Source of the DNA: Cyrtodaria siliqua
Lineage: Eukaryota; Mollusca; Bivalvia; Adapedonta; Hiatellidae
Assembly (NCBI GenBank): GCA_037043455.1
Contig: JAWPHD010000292.1
Span: 186,001 to 250,000 of the forward strand
Reading direction: 5' to 3'
DNA length: 64,000 bases
Made by a program: the position numbers and the translations under genes. A model generated the notes under the pieces. The model searched no databases. It was not told where the DNA came from and saw nothing but the letters and a program-made list of their open reading frames with translations. Below are positions 1 through 12,000 of this stretch, piece after piece; positions within the stretch are counted from its first letter, which is position 1; each line of letters opens with the position of its first letter.

Positions 1-2365
1 ACCACTCTTTACACAATCACTCCACACCTCCTCACACTCCCCAATCCTCACCACTCACTCCCAACCCACCCACTCACACCAAACCACTCACTCACACCTA
101 ACCACTCACTCCACACTCCTCACCCACTCACTCAACACCTCACCAACTCACCACTCATTACCCACTCCTCACCACTCACTCATGTCCCACTCACTCCCTA
201 CTCCCACACACACTCACTCCACACCACTCACTCCCAACTTCTCACTACACACCCACTCACGCCCCACTCCTCACTTCCCACTCCACAACACTCACTCTGT
301 ATATCTCACCACTCACTCCACACCCACCCACTCACTCCACACCTCACCCACTCACTCCCCACACCCCACCTCACACTCCCATGCTTCACCACTCAATCCA
401 CATTCCTCACGAACTCATGCCCCACTCCTAACTCCCCATTACTCACAACTAACCATTCACTCTGCACCTCACCCACTCACCACTCATTCCCCACTCATCA
501 CCAGTCTCTCCCCACTCATTCATGCAACACTCACTCCCTACTCCTCAATCCCCACACACACTTTGCACTCCTCATTCCTCACCCACTCACTCCTCACCCA
601 CTACACTCTCCACTCCTCATCACTCACTCCACACTCCTCAAACACTCACTCCATACCTCAATACTGACTCCCCACTCATCACCACTCACTCTTCACTCAC
701 TCCCCACACCTCATCACTCACCCCCCACTCCTCACACCTCCCACACCACTCACTCACCACTTTCCTCACTCCCAAATTCTCACACTCACCACTCATACTC
801 CCCACTCCTTACTCTACCACTCACTCCTCACACTCATCACTCACTCCCACACCGCATCACTCTTCACTCACCCCCACTCCTCACTCACCACTTTCTTCAC
901 TCCCCACTTCTTACCACTCACACTCCCCACTCCACCACTCTCTCCCCACTCCTCACACCCCACTCCTCACACCTCACTTCCCATTCCTCACACATCAATC
1001 CCTGCTCCTCACATACCACTCCACACTCCTTACACTCAGTCCCCATTCCTCAGTCTTCACCACTCACTCCCCACACCTCACCACTCACTCCCCACTCTCA
1101 CTCCCAACACTCACTACCCCACACCTCACTCATCAATCACTCCCTATTCCTCACTCACAGTCCTCACTCCCCACTCTCTACCTATTCCTCACCACTGACT
1201 CAGCACTCCCCACCACTCCACACTCTTTACACACTCACTCCACACCTCCTCACACTCCCTAATCCTCACCACTCACTCCCAACCCACCCACCCACTCACA
1301 CCACACCACTCACTCACAACTTACCACTCACTCCACACTCCTCACCCACTCACTCAACACCTCACCAACTCACCACTCCTCACAACTCACTCATGCCCCA
1401 CTCACTCCCTACTCCCTGCACACACTCACTCCACACCACTCACTCCAAACTTCTCACTCCACACCCACTCATGCCCCATTCCTCACTCCCCACTCCACAA
1501 CACTCACTCTGTACATCTCACCACTCACTCCATACCCACCCATTCACTCCACACCTCACCCACTCACTCCCAACCTCACACTCCCATGCTTCACCACTCA
1601 ATACACATTCCTCACGAACTCATGGCCCACTCCTCACTCCCCATTACTCACAACTAACCATTCACTCTGCACCTCACCCACTCACCACTCCTTCCCCACT
1701 CATCACCAGTCTCTCCCCACTCATTCATGAACACTCACTCCCTACTCCTCACTCCCCACAAACACTTTGCACTCCTCATTCCTCACCCACTACACTCTCC
1801 ACTCCTAATCACTCACTCCACACTCCTCGACCACTCACTCCACACCTCAACATTGACTCCCCACTCATCACCACTCACTCACTCCTTACTCACTCCCCAC
1901 ACCTCATCACTCTTCACTCACCCCCACTCCTCACACCTCCCGCACCACTCATTCACCACTTTCCTCACTCCCCACTCCCCACTTCTCACACTCACCACTC
2001 CTTACTCTACCACTCACTTCTCACACTCATCACTCACTATCCACACCTCATCACTATTCACTCACCCCCACTCCTCACACCACTCACTCCCCACTTCTTA
2101 CCACTCACACTCCCCACTCCACCACTCTCTCCCCACTCCTCACACCTCACTTCCCATTCCTCACACATCAATCCCTGCTCCTCACATACCACTCCACACT
2201 CCTTACACCTCAGTCCCCATTCCTCAGTCTTCACCACTCACTCCCCACACCTCACCACTCAATCCCCACTCTCACTCCCCCACACCTCACCATTCATTCT
2301 CCACTCCTCACTTACATCTCACCACACCTCACTCCCCACCCACTCACTCCCCACCCACTAACTCC
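1..2365. repeat. CT/AC-rich satellite (cactcactcc-type) with 1.21 kb higher-order period
   Basis: The + strand is almost only C, A and T, built from variants of 'cactcactccacactcctc' with no G for long stretches. Above the ~10-bp unit there is a longer period: the phrase 'cactctttacac' at 3 returns at 1221, 'catg' plus 'cccactcactccct' at 181 returns at 1392, and the 'cactcattcatg' phrase near 521 returns near 1729. Offsets are 1206-1218 bp, so the block holds nearly two higher-order copies. It is cut by the window edge and ends abruptly at about 2365. Several long open frames rich in His, Ser, Thr and Pro result only from the lack of stop codons in this composition. It lies in the delphilin intron after exon 2921-3048. 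Confidence 0.95.
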
Positions 2366-2920
2366 CCACTCCTAAGTTATTATAAGAATTTATCGTAAAT
2401 CTGAATGCAAATCTTAATGCAAATATTAAGATGCAAATGTTATCGCACTATATGTTGTATTATAACTTTTTTCGTGTTCTTGGGAGTAGCATGTTCAAAT
2501 TTAATGTATAACTTCCTGGTCTTTGTGGTTCTTAATGCCAACAACTTCCAGCCCTCCAGCTGACCCTAGGTCAGAGTCAAGGTCACTTAAATATATGTAT
2601 CGTCAATATTTGCATTAAAATGTGCATGACAATACATGTACTTAAGAGACACTGACTCGGAGCCAGGGTCAGTTGGAGGGCTGGAAGTTAGTGGCACACT
2701 CAAATCGGTATGAGAAGGGGAACAACTCAGATAAATACTGTTCTATTCTTCAAGAGATTATTTTCACCCCCATTTGCTATTCTTATCTGTGATGATCAGC
2801 TATAAATGTAGATCAATGATTTCGTGACTGTGTTAATGTTGTACACTGATGGGAGATCTTGTAGTACGCTAAACCTCTAATATTGAAAATGATAAAATTG
2901 TAACTTATTTGATTACAAAC
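2366..2920. other. Intron sequence between satellite and FH2 exon
   Basis: No coding signal seen. The next FH2 exon was looked for here and not found, so the rest of the gene must lie left of position 1. The stretch contains an imperfect inverted repeat, listed separately. Confidence 0.6.
2536..2696. repeat. Imperfect inverted repeat, arms ~43 bp
   Basis: Left arm 2536-2578 contains 'acttccagccctccagctga'. Right arm 2653-2696 contains its reverse complement with a few changes ('tcagttggagggctggaagt'). The spacer is about 75 bp. It is probably a small foldback/MITE relic; no flanking duplication could be fixed. Confidence 0.7.
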
Positions 2921-3048
2921 CTCCTGTTTGCTAGGTGCATAAGCCAACAACTGTCGCAGTAGTTCTGGGGTGAGAATTTCTTCGTCCATCAAATACAAGG
3001 CTTGCCTCACTTCATTGAGGGACAACTTCAAATGGCCAAGTAAAATTG
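2921..3048 (-). CDS. GRID2IP: Delphilin exon 18: FH2 domain, 'ILLGHLKLS' segment
   Basis: Last exon of the gene seen in this window. Acceptor 'ctctgcag' and donor 'gtttgt' on the minus strand; enters in phase 1 and leaves in phase 0. It encodes an FH2 helix with ILLGHLKLS, then LNEVRQAL, then EEILTPELLRQLL and ends at PSKQE. This is the conserved formin stretch in which a helix carrying a leucine-rich 'L-KLS' motif is followed by the '-LTPELLRQLL-' segment; mammalian delphilin has the close variant ILLAHLKLS. The remaining FH2 (post-domain, GNYLN motif and C-terminal helices) is not in the window. Confidence 0.9.
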
Positions 3049-6000
3049 CTGCAGAGAAACATAGAGCCGGTCACATGGTAAAGTCAGCTGCAAGGGTACT
3101 GTTTTCTCTGAATGGGTGCACTCGTTTTTATGTTCAAGACATTACTGAACTTTTGTTTCTTTATCTAATATCATTTAGAATAGTTGTACTACAAAATATT
3201 AAGAACAAATAAACAAGCAAAAATGATAAGACAACATGAGGTCCAGGATGTCCAGGAGGGACTGTGGATGCACTACTTGTACAGAGCTTATTAGTTTGAA
3301 TGTTATATGTATAAAATCATGTTACCCCTGGAGCAGGGCTTTCTTTTATCCCTGGGTCATTTGTACAACTTTGGCAGAGCGCCTTAAAATTTACTTAAGG
3401 CAAAATATTAAAGTTCCAACTTTCATAGTTTAAAAGATTTCCATATATGTGTGCATGATGTTTTACGTCATTTTCAACACATGTAAATTTATATATCGAT
3501 TTTTTGTGCAGCCCACCCATTTTTCCTGGGTAGAACCAGTACTGTACACCTCCCAACATCCACAAGAATCAGCACATCCTCACCCATAAAATCGCTGGCC
3601 TCCTGGGGCAGGGGCAGTTTTAACCCCAGGTTCACCATTTGTATAACTTTGGTAAAAATACAAAATGGGATCAAAGTTCAGGACTTCACAGATACAGAAG
3701 TAAATATTCAAGTTTATCTCTATATAAATTTATGTTACCATTTTGACCCCAGGGTATCTGTACAACTTTTGTAGGACACTATAATATGTCACTGCATGCA
3801 AAGCATTCATAATTTCAGAGGAGTTGATTTTTTAAGATTTCCATATATATCACTTTATAAAATCGTTTGATCCCCAGGGCTTCAGACTTCTTTGAATAAT
3901 ACAGTTTCAGCAGAGGTAAACCTGGGACGGGGCCATTTTTTTACCCAATTGTCACTATATGTACAATTTGTGAAAGCCACCATAATAGAATGCTGTATGC
4001 AAAATATCTAGGCTCCAGCTTTCAGAGAAGATGATTTTTGAAGTTGCTCACTTACATCAGTTAAAAAAATCATTAGATTGGCATCAGTTTTGACCCCAGG
4101 GTAACCATTTGTAAAACTTTGGTTTGGCACTATAAATATCAAATCTCCAGGCATCATAAGTTCAGAGAAGAAATTTTTTGAAATGCTTGTTATATCTTTA
4201 TAACAAGAGCATGGCCTGTACATCTGTCGTCTCATGGTTTTATAGACGTTATATTTCGAAAGTTATTAGCCACAATCACTTGTAAAGGACAATTTTAAGT
4301 TCCAGATTAAAACTTTTTTAAATGGGAATAAATAAAAAAAATATGAACCAGAGAGTTATGGGCCTTTATCAGATTTGTTCACTGGATCATACTGAAGATG
4401 TGTACACAGTTTCATTGTTGTAGCCCTTATACTTTGGAAGTAATTTTAAGCCAAAATCAGTCTTTAGAAAGACAGACAGACGGACGGACCATGCCATGAC
4501 ATAACGTCACTATGGGCATATTATACAGGCATATAAAAACTCATGTGACCCTAGACTGATCCCTTGGACAAGGCAATTTTTGACGCCATTTGTACGAACT
4601 TGATAGTTTTGTACCATCTCATTTCTAAAGAAGAATTGTTAAAATCTGTCGTGCGGTTTTTTAAGTTTTTACTATTTTTTGTAATGGTAGCCATTTTGAA
4701 TGTCAGGTTGACCTAATTCTTTTTTTCTGTATGGTGCACTTCATGTCAATAGCATGTCAGGTTGACCTAATCTTTTCTTCTGTATGGTGCACTTCACGTC
4801 AATAGCATCCACCATCAATTTTAAAATTTCTGAGAAACAGCTGCTTACAGACGCCCTTTCCCACACCGCCAGATGAAATGCTATCACATAAGCCCTGGCC
4901 TATCTATGGCATAAGTCCTGCTTAGAAACACAAACATGTTTGCTTACATATGTTATATGACTTCTTTGTGTTGAGTATGCACACTTCATTCTTCTTCTTT
5001 TCTGGTATTTCTGCAATCAAGATTAATATTTCCATTGGTCACAAAAACACCACATAACTATATAGCGCATAACTACACACTATAGGTTATACATATAAGT
5101 TGTTCTGCAAAAGTGGCTTAAGATCAATGTAGAGAAATTACTATTCTGAGGGAAAAAAGTTTAGCAAGTTTTTGGTGCACCCTGGAAATAATACATTTTT
5201 GGTTGTAAAATCAAGAAACTACTGCCATAGACACAATATTTTATTAAACACACATCAATAACAGTCGAACATCTTAATGACATAACGAATAAATTAACAT
5301 AGGGGTCAAGCCCGTAAAGTCTCAAAATGTCAGTTAGACTATTTCATCTAAAAAACTTGCTGAACTTTTTCCCCTCAGTATAGTATGCTGCCACAAACAC
5401 AGTTATAACTTTCAGGGGATAAGCAGAGAATGTTTCTCTCTCATTTCTTTTCATAATTCAGTCATTCACTTTTGTCTACTGAGAAGTATTTTTTTTGCAC
5501 TGGAGATAAATAAATATTGCAGATTAATCACATGGTAGTTAGCATGTGAGATATTTTACAAACAAATTAAAAACATTACTGATGATAACATATAATATAC
5601 ATGCTATCATCCAGCACAAATGAGGCATATAATTTACATTAACAAATCAGTTTACTGTGCATTTCAAGGTGCGTAGACGTCGAATATGAATCGAGACTTT
5701 TTTCTATTACTTGCTATATGTTTTTATAGCTGACATGGTGTAATAGACGGAATAAAAAATACACGCTCCTGGATCTGTCTCCAATCTTGCCGAAGCCATT
5801 CGTTAAGCTTCGCAAACTCAAAAATTCATTGACATTTTGACCTCACATGTTTACATTGTAATTTTACTGACAGCCAAAAAACAAAATGGCGACGGAACAT
5901 TCTATTTTTCTAGGGTAGGGTGAATAAAGAAAATTCATTTGACCAATAGTGGTGTAAATAACAAAATATAAATGCATTATACTATGTACCTACTTTTTAT

Positions 6001-9000
6001 TTGCTAGATGTAATGGTTTTCATTCCAAAATAAAAGTAAAGTATAATCGATTGCTGGAGGTGCTGACCATTGAACAACAACAACAACAACACGCTGCATA
6101 GCCTACGTTTTACTTTGTACATTCGAACCCTAGAAATAGTCACGCACAGATGACAATTTCTAAAAATAACGTCGCCATGTTTTATTTTTACAATGTAAAC
6201 ATGGGGGGTCAAAATGAATTTTGGGCTTTGTGAAGCTTAACGGAAGGCTATGGCAAGATTGTAAACAGATCCAGGAGTGGCTATTTTCATTCTGTCTAAC
6301 CATAACAGGTATGAAAACATAGAGCAAGTAATAAAAACAAGAGACCAAAGAGGGCCTGTGGATGCTCTACTGGCTAAAGATAAAGTTTATGTTTAAGGGG
6401 CCATAACTCTGTCAAAAATCCTTCAACCGGAACATGGCAATGGCATACGCAATTAGGCTTGGTACTGATCATCCCTGCCAAGACTCATTGAAATTCGGCC
6501 AGAGGTTCAGGAGAACTAGTCTGTACAAAGTTAGTGTATAAAAACCTTAAAAGGGCTATAACTGTGCCAAAAATCATTCAACCAGAACTCGGCAATGAAA
6601 GATGCAACTAGGCTTGGTATTTATCATCCCTGACAAGATTCGTTGAAACACGGCCAGGAGTTCTGAAGAGACTAGTCTGGAAAAAGTTTGTATATTAAAA
6701 CCTTTAAAGGGCCATAACTCTGCCAAATATCATTCAACTGGAATATGGCAATGATATACACAACTAGGCTTGATAATGATCATCACTGTCAAGTGTCGTT
6801 GAAATCCAGACAGGGATCAGGAGAACTAGCCCAGAAAAGTTAGTGTATTAAAAATGTTTAAACTCCCCCAAATATCTGTCAATCAGAACATAATGATAAT
6901 ATGCAAAACTGGGCTTGGTACTGATCATCCCTGCAAAGTTTCGTTGGAATCCGGCCAGGGGTTCAAGAAAACTAGTCAGGACAAAGTTTGTGTATTAAAA
7001 CCTTTAAAGGGCCATAACTCTGCCAAAAAATCATTCAACCAGAACACAGTGATGATATGTACAACTAGGCTTGGTACTGATCATCCCTGCAAAGTTTCAT
7101 TTAAATCCTGCCAAATGAAGGCCCTTTCGTCTTAACGAGGCAAAATACAGCATTTTTTAACTAAATCAAGGGCCATAACTCTGCTGTTACTTTTTTGATC
7201 TGGCTGATTTTCAAAATTGCCTGAGCTTGCATTGATATCAACAATCTGGTAAAGTTTGGTAAAGATCGAATGAAAAATGAAGGCTTAATGAGGCAAAATT
7301 TACATTTTTAAATAAATCTGCTGTTACAATTCCGATCTGGCTGGTTTTCAAACTTGTCCGAACTTTCATTGATATTAACCATCTGTTCAAGTTTGGTAAA
7401 GATTGGATGAAAAATGAAGGCCCTATCGTCTTAATGAGGTAAAAGTTAACAGACGACGGACCCGACGGATGACAGACGATGGACGACGGATGATTCGCCA
7501 TCCGATAACCCTGAAATGCACAGTAGTGTTTTCATACCCTCTGACCATCCCCATTTAGACTATATAGAGACATACGTTGAATGCTGCCAACAGCACATAA
7601 AGTGATGATTAAAATTGTATGTAGAACCATTTAAAATCTTTAAAAGTTGTTTAATAAATAATAATCTAGAACGGTGTTCCACAGAACACTGTCACTTGTG
7701 TCACCTGTAGTATTCTTATTTCAAAGTTATGGTCAGTTATGAGCTTGATTAGGCTGCAAGTTAAAGTTTTATGAAGGGGGCATAACTATGACAAAATGAA
7801 AGTCAATTGGACATGTTTCTTGGGGTAAGATGAAGATGTGTGTGAAGTTTCATGAAAATAGGTCTAATTCTTTTCAAGTTATGGCCAAGGTTAGGTTGTA
7901 GGTTAAAGTCTGATGGCTGGACGGACTACAGACGATGGACAAAGTGACCCCTAAGTGTTTGCCATGCTATGCAGGCGACACAAAAACATGAAGATATTCT
8001 TATAACTCAACAATTTACTAATTTTAAGGTAAATACCATGCTTACAATGCATTTCTTAATCAAAATGTTGAAATTCTCAACACCTCTGTTTTCTCCATAG
8101 GGCATAACATCGTAAAATATTAGAGGTGCGAATATTGATAATGGAACTTATTGAAGCATAAACAATGATCATGTGATGTAATTTAACCAATGACGGGTTG
8201 TTTAAGGAGCTGAAGTATAGTGAAATCACACTTCATTAAAGGGTTGTTTCATATATATTTCTACATATATAGTTAGAATGCATATCGATTATCCTATTAC
8301 AGGCTATTAGTAAGTGAACTAATGACCAGCAAGCAACTGTTGAGTCAATATGGATGTTTACATGCTAAATGTATTAATTCAAAAGCTATTTGCTACTTTA
8401 GTTATGCTATTTTGTTAAAACCAAGAATATACACATAAATTACAAGAAAATTCAACAAAACAAGTTAAATTTGAAGCATCTACACATTAGTCTCCTAGTT
8501 ATGACAGTCCTTTTCAGGTAATAGGATGGTTATGATACCGCTGAACAAAGGGCAAACTAAACAGTTTTTTTTTTTGCTATATATTTTATATTTCATGAAA
8601 CTGATGTTTGAACTTCCAAAGCAGAAAAGGAAAGTGCTATACTATATCAATACAGTAATTTAAAAAAAATCAAAAACTTCATTACATGTATTTGTCCTTG
8701 AAAACAATGTAGAAAGCATTCCTCATTATTTATTCTTTATTCTATGTAACAAATTAAGACACAATTTTAGGAGACATTAAAGTATACATATTTGTGTGTA
8801 AAAATATCTGAAGGTTACAAAAACAATGCAATAATTAAAAGATCATAATCGACTTTATGTTACCTAGGTTCATAAGGTCTGTGCTAGATTTCAGAAGAAA
8901 AGTATGAGAACTGACATCAGGGATGCTCAATCAAAGAGATTCGAGGCAATCTGGAAGAATTATGGGTTTAAATCCAAGTACGAATGACTCTTATAATTTG

Positions 9001-12000
9001 TTTCAGGTGCATATTCAATGCGCATATGCACTTAACTATGTCCCATAATCGGTCCGATTCATTAATTATTCTTAATGAAATATTTTGGTCAGGAAAACTC
9101 AATGCTTTGGCCAGTTTTTGTTAATTTAAATCATCATTATCATCATTATCAATATTCATATGATGCTTTAAGGCTGTTCTAAATTCTTATTTTGTAGTCA
9201 AGGCACATTAATACTGCATTATATGTACAACTTGTAGCCATTCGAACCTCAAATGAATTAATATTTATGCAATAGCATCAAAACCCCACCAAGTTGTCAA
9301 GTTTTCCAAACCAAACACCTTCTTGAACATAATGAAACAGAAGGTAACACGCGGCTCAACTGATGACATGCACCTTAACCCTTAACCTGCTATTTATATA
9401 TAATATTAATATAATAAGTGAATCAAGACCATTTATGTGACAAAGGGGTGTTTTGGGGAAAATGACTGTTCATCAGCAGGCTGATCTACAATTGATGCAA
9501 AGGCTATTATAGCCGTGTTTAGCGGGTTACGGGTTAATAGTACAAGAAAATGTTTGATGTTCCACAGTATGAATGTAACTCATATTCTGAAATAATAGTC
9601 GATCATAGTTTTTGCTACCGCAATTTTCAGAATAGCCTGTTAAGACTAATGTGTGTGTAATATTAAAATCTTAACTAGACCTTTTCATATATTTCATGCA
9701 GATAGTTATAGAAATCGTATATAATATTTATCTTTATCTAGCTAGTCTATACAGCAGAGTGTATTCTAAAATCTAAAATACACTCCAATAGTCAGTGGGC
9801 AAAACAAAATGTGTTCTAAAAGTAGAGAAAGTAGCTGGTTCGCAAATTATCAATATAGCAATAAATTAACCAGAAAGATCCATGATTTTACTGTAAATTA
9901 TAAGACGCCCTACCATAGACATGCGTTTGGGAGATATCATAGTTTTGGTAAACACTCGATACACAAACAAAGCTGTTTACTGAAATGGTACATATTTTGT
10001 TACAATCCACTTGCAGCTTTTAATCTGCATTCAAGATTTCAATCCAGATGTAACTATCATATCAGGCCATTTGCTCAATTTAATAAAGGAAAATAAAATT
10101 GTTCCCCATTAATTACTTCTCCTCCTGGAGCACTTATCAACCATAAGCACAAATACACTCAAGTGATATGAAAACGCAACACGGGAATTTCCGCTATATA
10201 TTGTATATACTACACACTTAATTGCACATAATATTCCAAAGAAATCCCAAGATGTTTTTTTAAAAAAAAGTTGCAGTTAACTAGAGAAAGGACACAACTG
10301 TGATGTTGTAGACGTTTTAATCACACTACACTTTGTAACAAGAACTTCATCAATGTTGAAGTTGCTCTTCGAAAAATTGAGCTAGTACAGTACTGTATTT
10401 AACGTAAATAGTTTGCAAAATTTTGCATCCTAAGTTTGCTCACATGATTGAGCCAAACGCGTACTCTATGAATAATGAAACATTGCAGGAATACTATTTG
10501 CTGTATTATTTGTTGTTTTAGTATTTTTTCCAAAAGGAAAGGTCTAACGTAGCCATGTACCATTCGATTAAAAGCAGCATATTGTACAAACAATATATAG
10601 CGGAAATTCCCGTGTTGCGTTTTCATATCACTTAAGTGTATAATTCGCCAATGAATAATGATGGTGATTGACTACAGTCACTCTTCTAGATCACCTCCAG
10701 TCCCATTAAAACAACCAGGCCTTGAATTCACCAACCATTCTTGAAAATATTCTTAGACAAATTTCAATCACAAATATTTCTAAAAGTTCGAAGGATAAAT
10801 GTTCATGACAAGCTTCTGTTTATAAATATGATAAATACTAATAAACAGCAACTTCAAACACTTTTTAATCTTTGGTCATGGGAATATTTGTGAACGAAAT
10901 TTGAGTATTTGGGCTTAAGTCTAAGAATAATCTGAAGAATCAGGCTGGTGAATTCGAGGCCAATTTTATATGAAATATTATGGAAAACATTAGGTGTTTG
11001 GTTAGCAAGTTTGTTTAATATTCATGTTATTGGTTTAGTGTTTTAGCTGTTACATTGGGAAAGGGAATTGTATATTTATTTCATGATATATTTACATTAA
11101 ATTTTTATGGGAATTTAAGAATAGGCAATGCCTCTTGTGTCCCATATTCAGTAGTGATCTACCAGTGGTTATCAAGTATTTTCTTAAATGTGGCTACTGT
11201 GTCTGCTTCATCTATACTCTGTGGAAGATTGTTCCAGTGATTTATGGCTCATCTGCTGAAGCAGTTTTAGTCTCAAAGACAGTCCTTTTACACGCCTTGG
11301 CTTAAATAAATTCATATTGTGTCCTCTCGTAGCATGTGTGGTTGGATCAGTAACTTTAAACAATGATGAAGAGTCCAAATCATATTTATGTTTCAATATC
11401 TTGAATGTTTCGATGAGATCGCCTCTGACACATCTCTGTTCAAGAGAGTACATATTTAAAGCTGAAAGTCTTATTTGTAGTGTATGTTTATCATGCAGTA
11501 AAATATTTAATATGCTGGGAGATATTTTAGTATAAGTAGAATGTAGACTACATTAATATTAGTAAAAGAACATCAAGCATTTTGGGGGAATTATACTCTC
11601 CAAACCAACGGCAGTAGCACAGGCAATTGTGTACAGACAGTTGTGTCTCTGATGAGATTCACGCATGAATATTAAATTTCTAAGAAAGATGTCAGCAACA
11701 ATGCTTTTAAAATAAACATATCAGAAACAAGAATTCCGCAGAATTCAAGTGTCACCTGAATTTTATTTTTACTAACAGTGACCTTGACCTTTACTGAAGT
11801 GACCTCAAATGCAATCCAAAGATTCACTTCCATGTATGAACGCTGACCGGTGACATCACCATTCATAAGCAAATTGCCAAGCAGATATTCACTGGTCATT
11901 TTGACAATAGAAACTTTACACTGACCAATACATGGTTGATTGGCAAATTTAAACACTGTTTTGTAAACATTTGTATAAGCTACCTACACAGAAAGTATTA

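Noticed and set aside
182..2398. Long plus-strand frames rich in His/Ser/Thr/Pro
   Set aside because: Produced by the C/A/T-only satellite composition.
9809..10096. 95-codon plus-strand frame
   Set aside because: No recognisable domain, no splice signals that fit a neighbour, and AT-rich repeat-like context.
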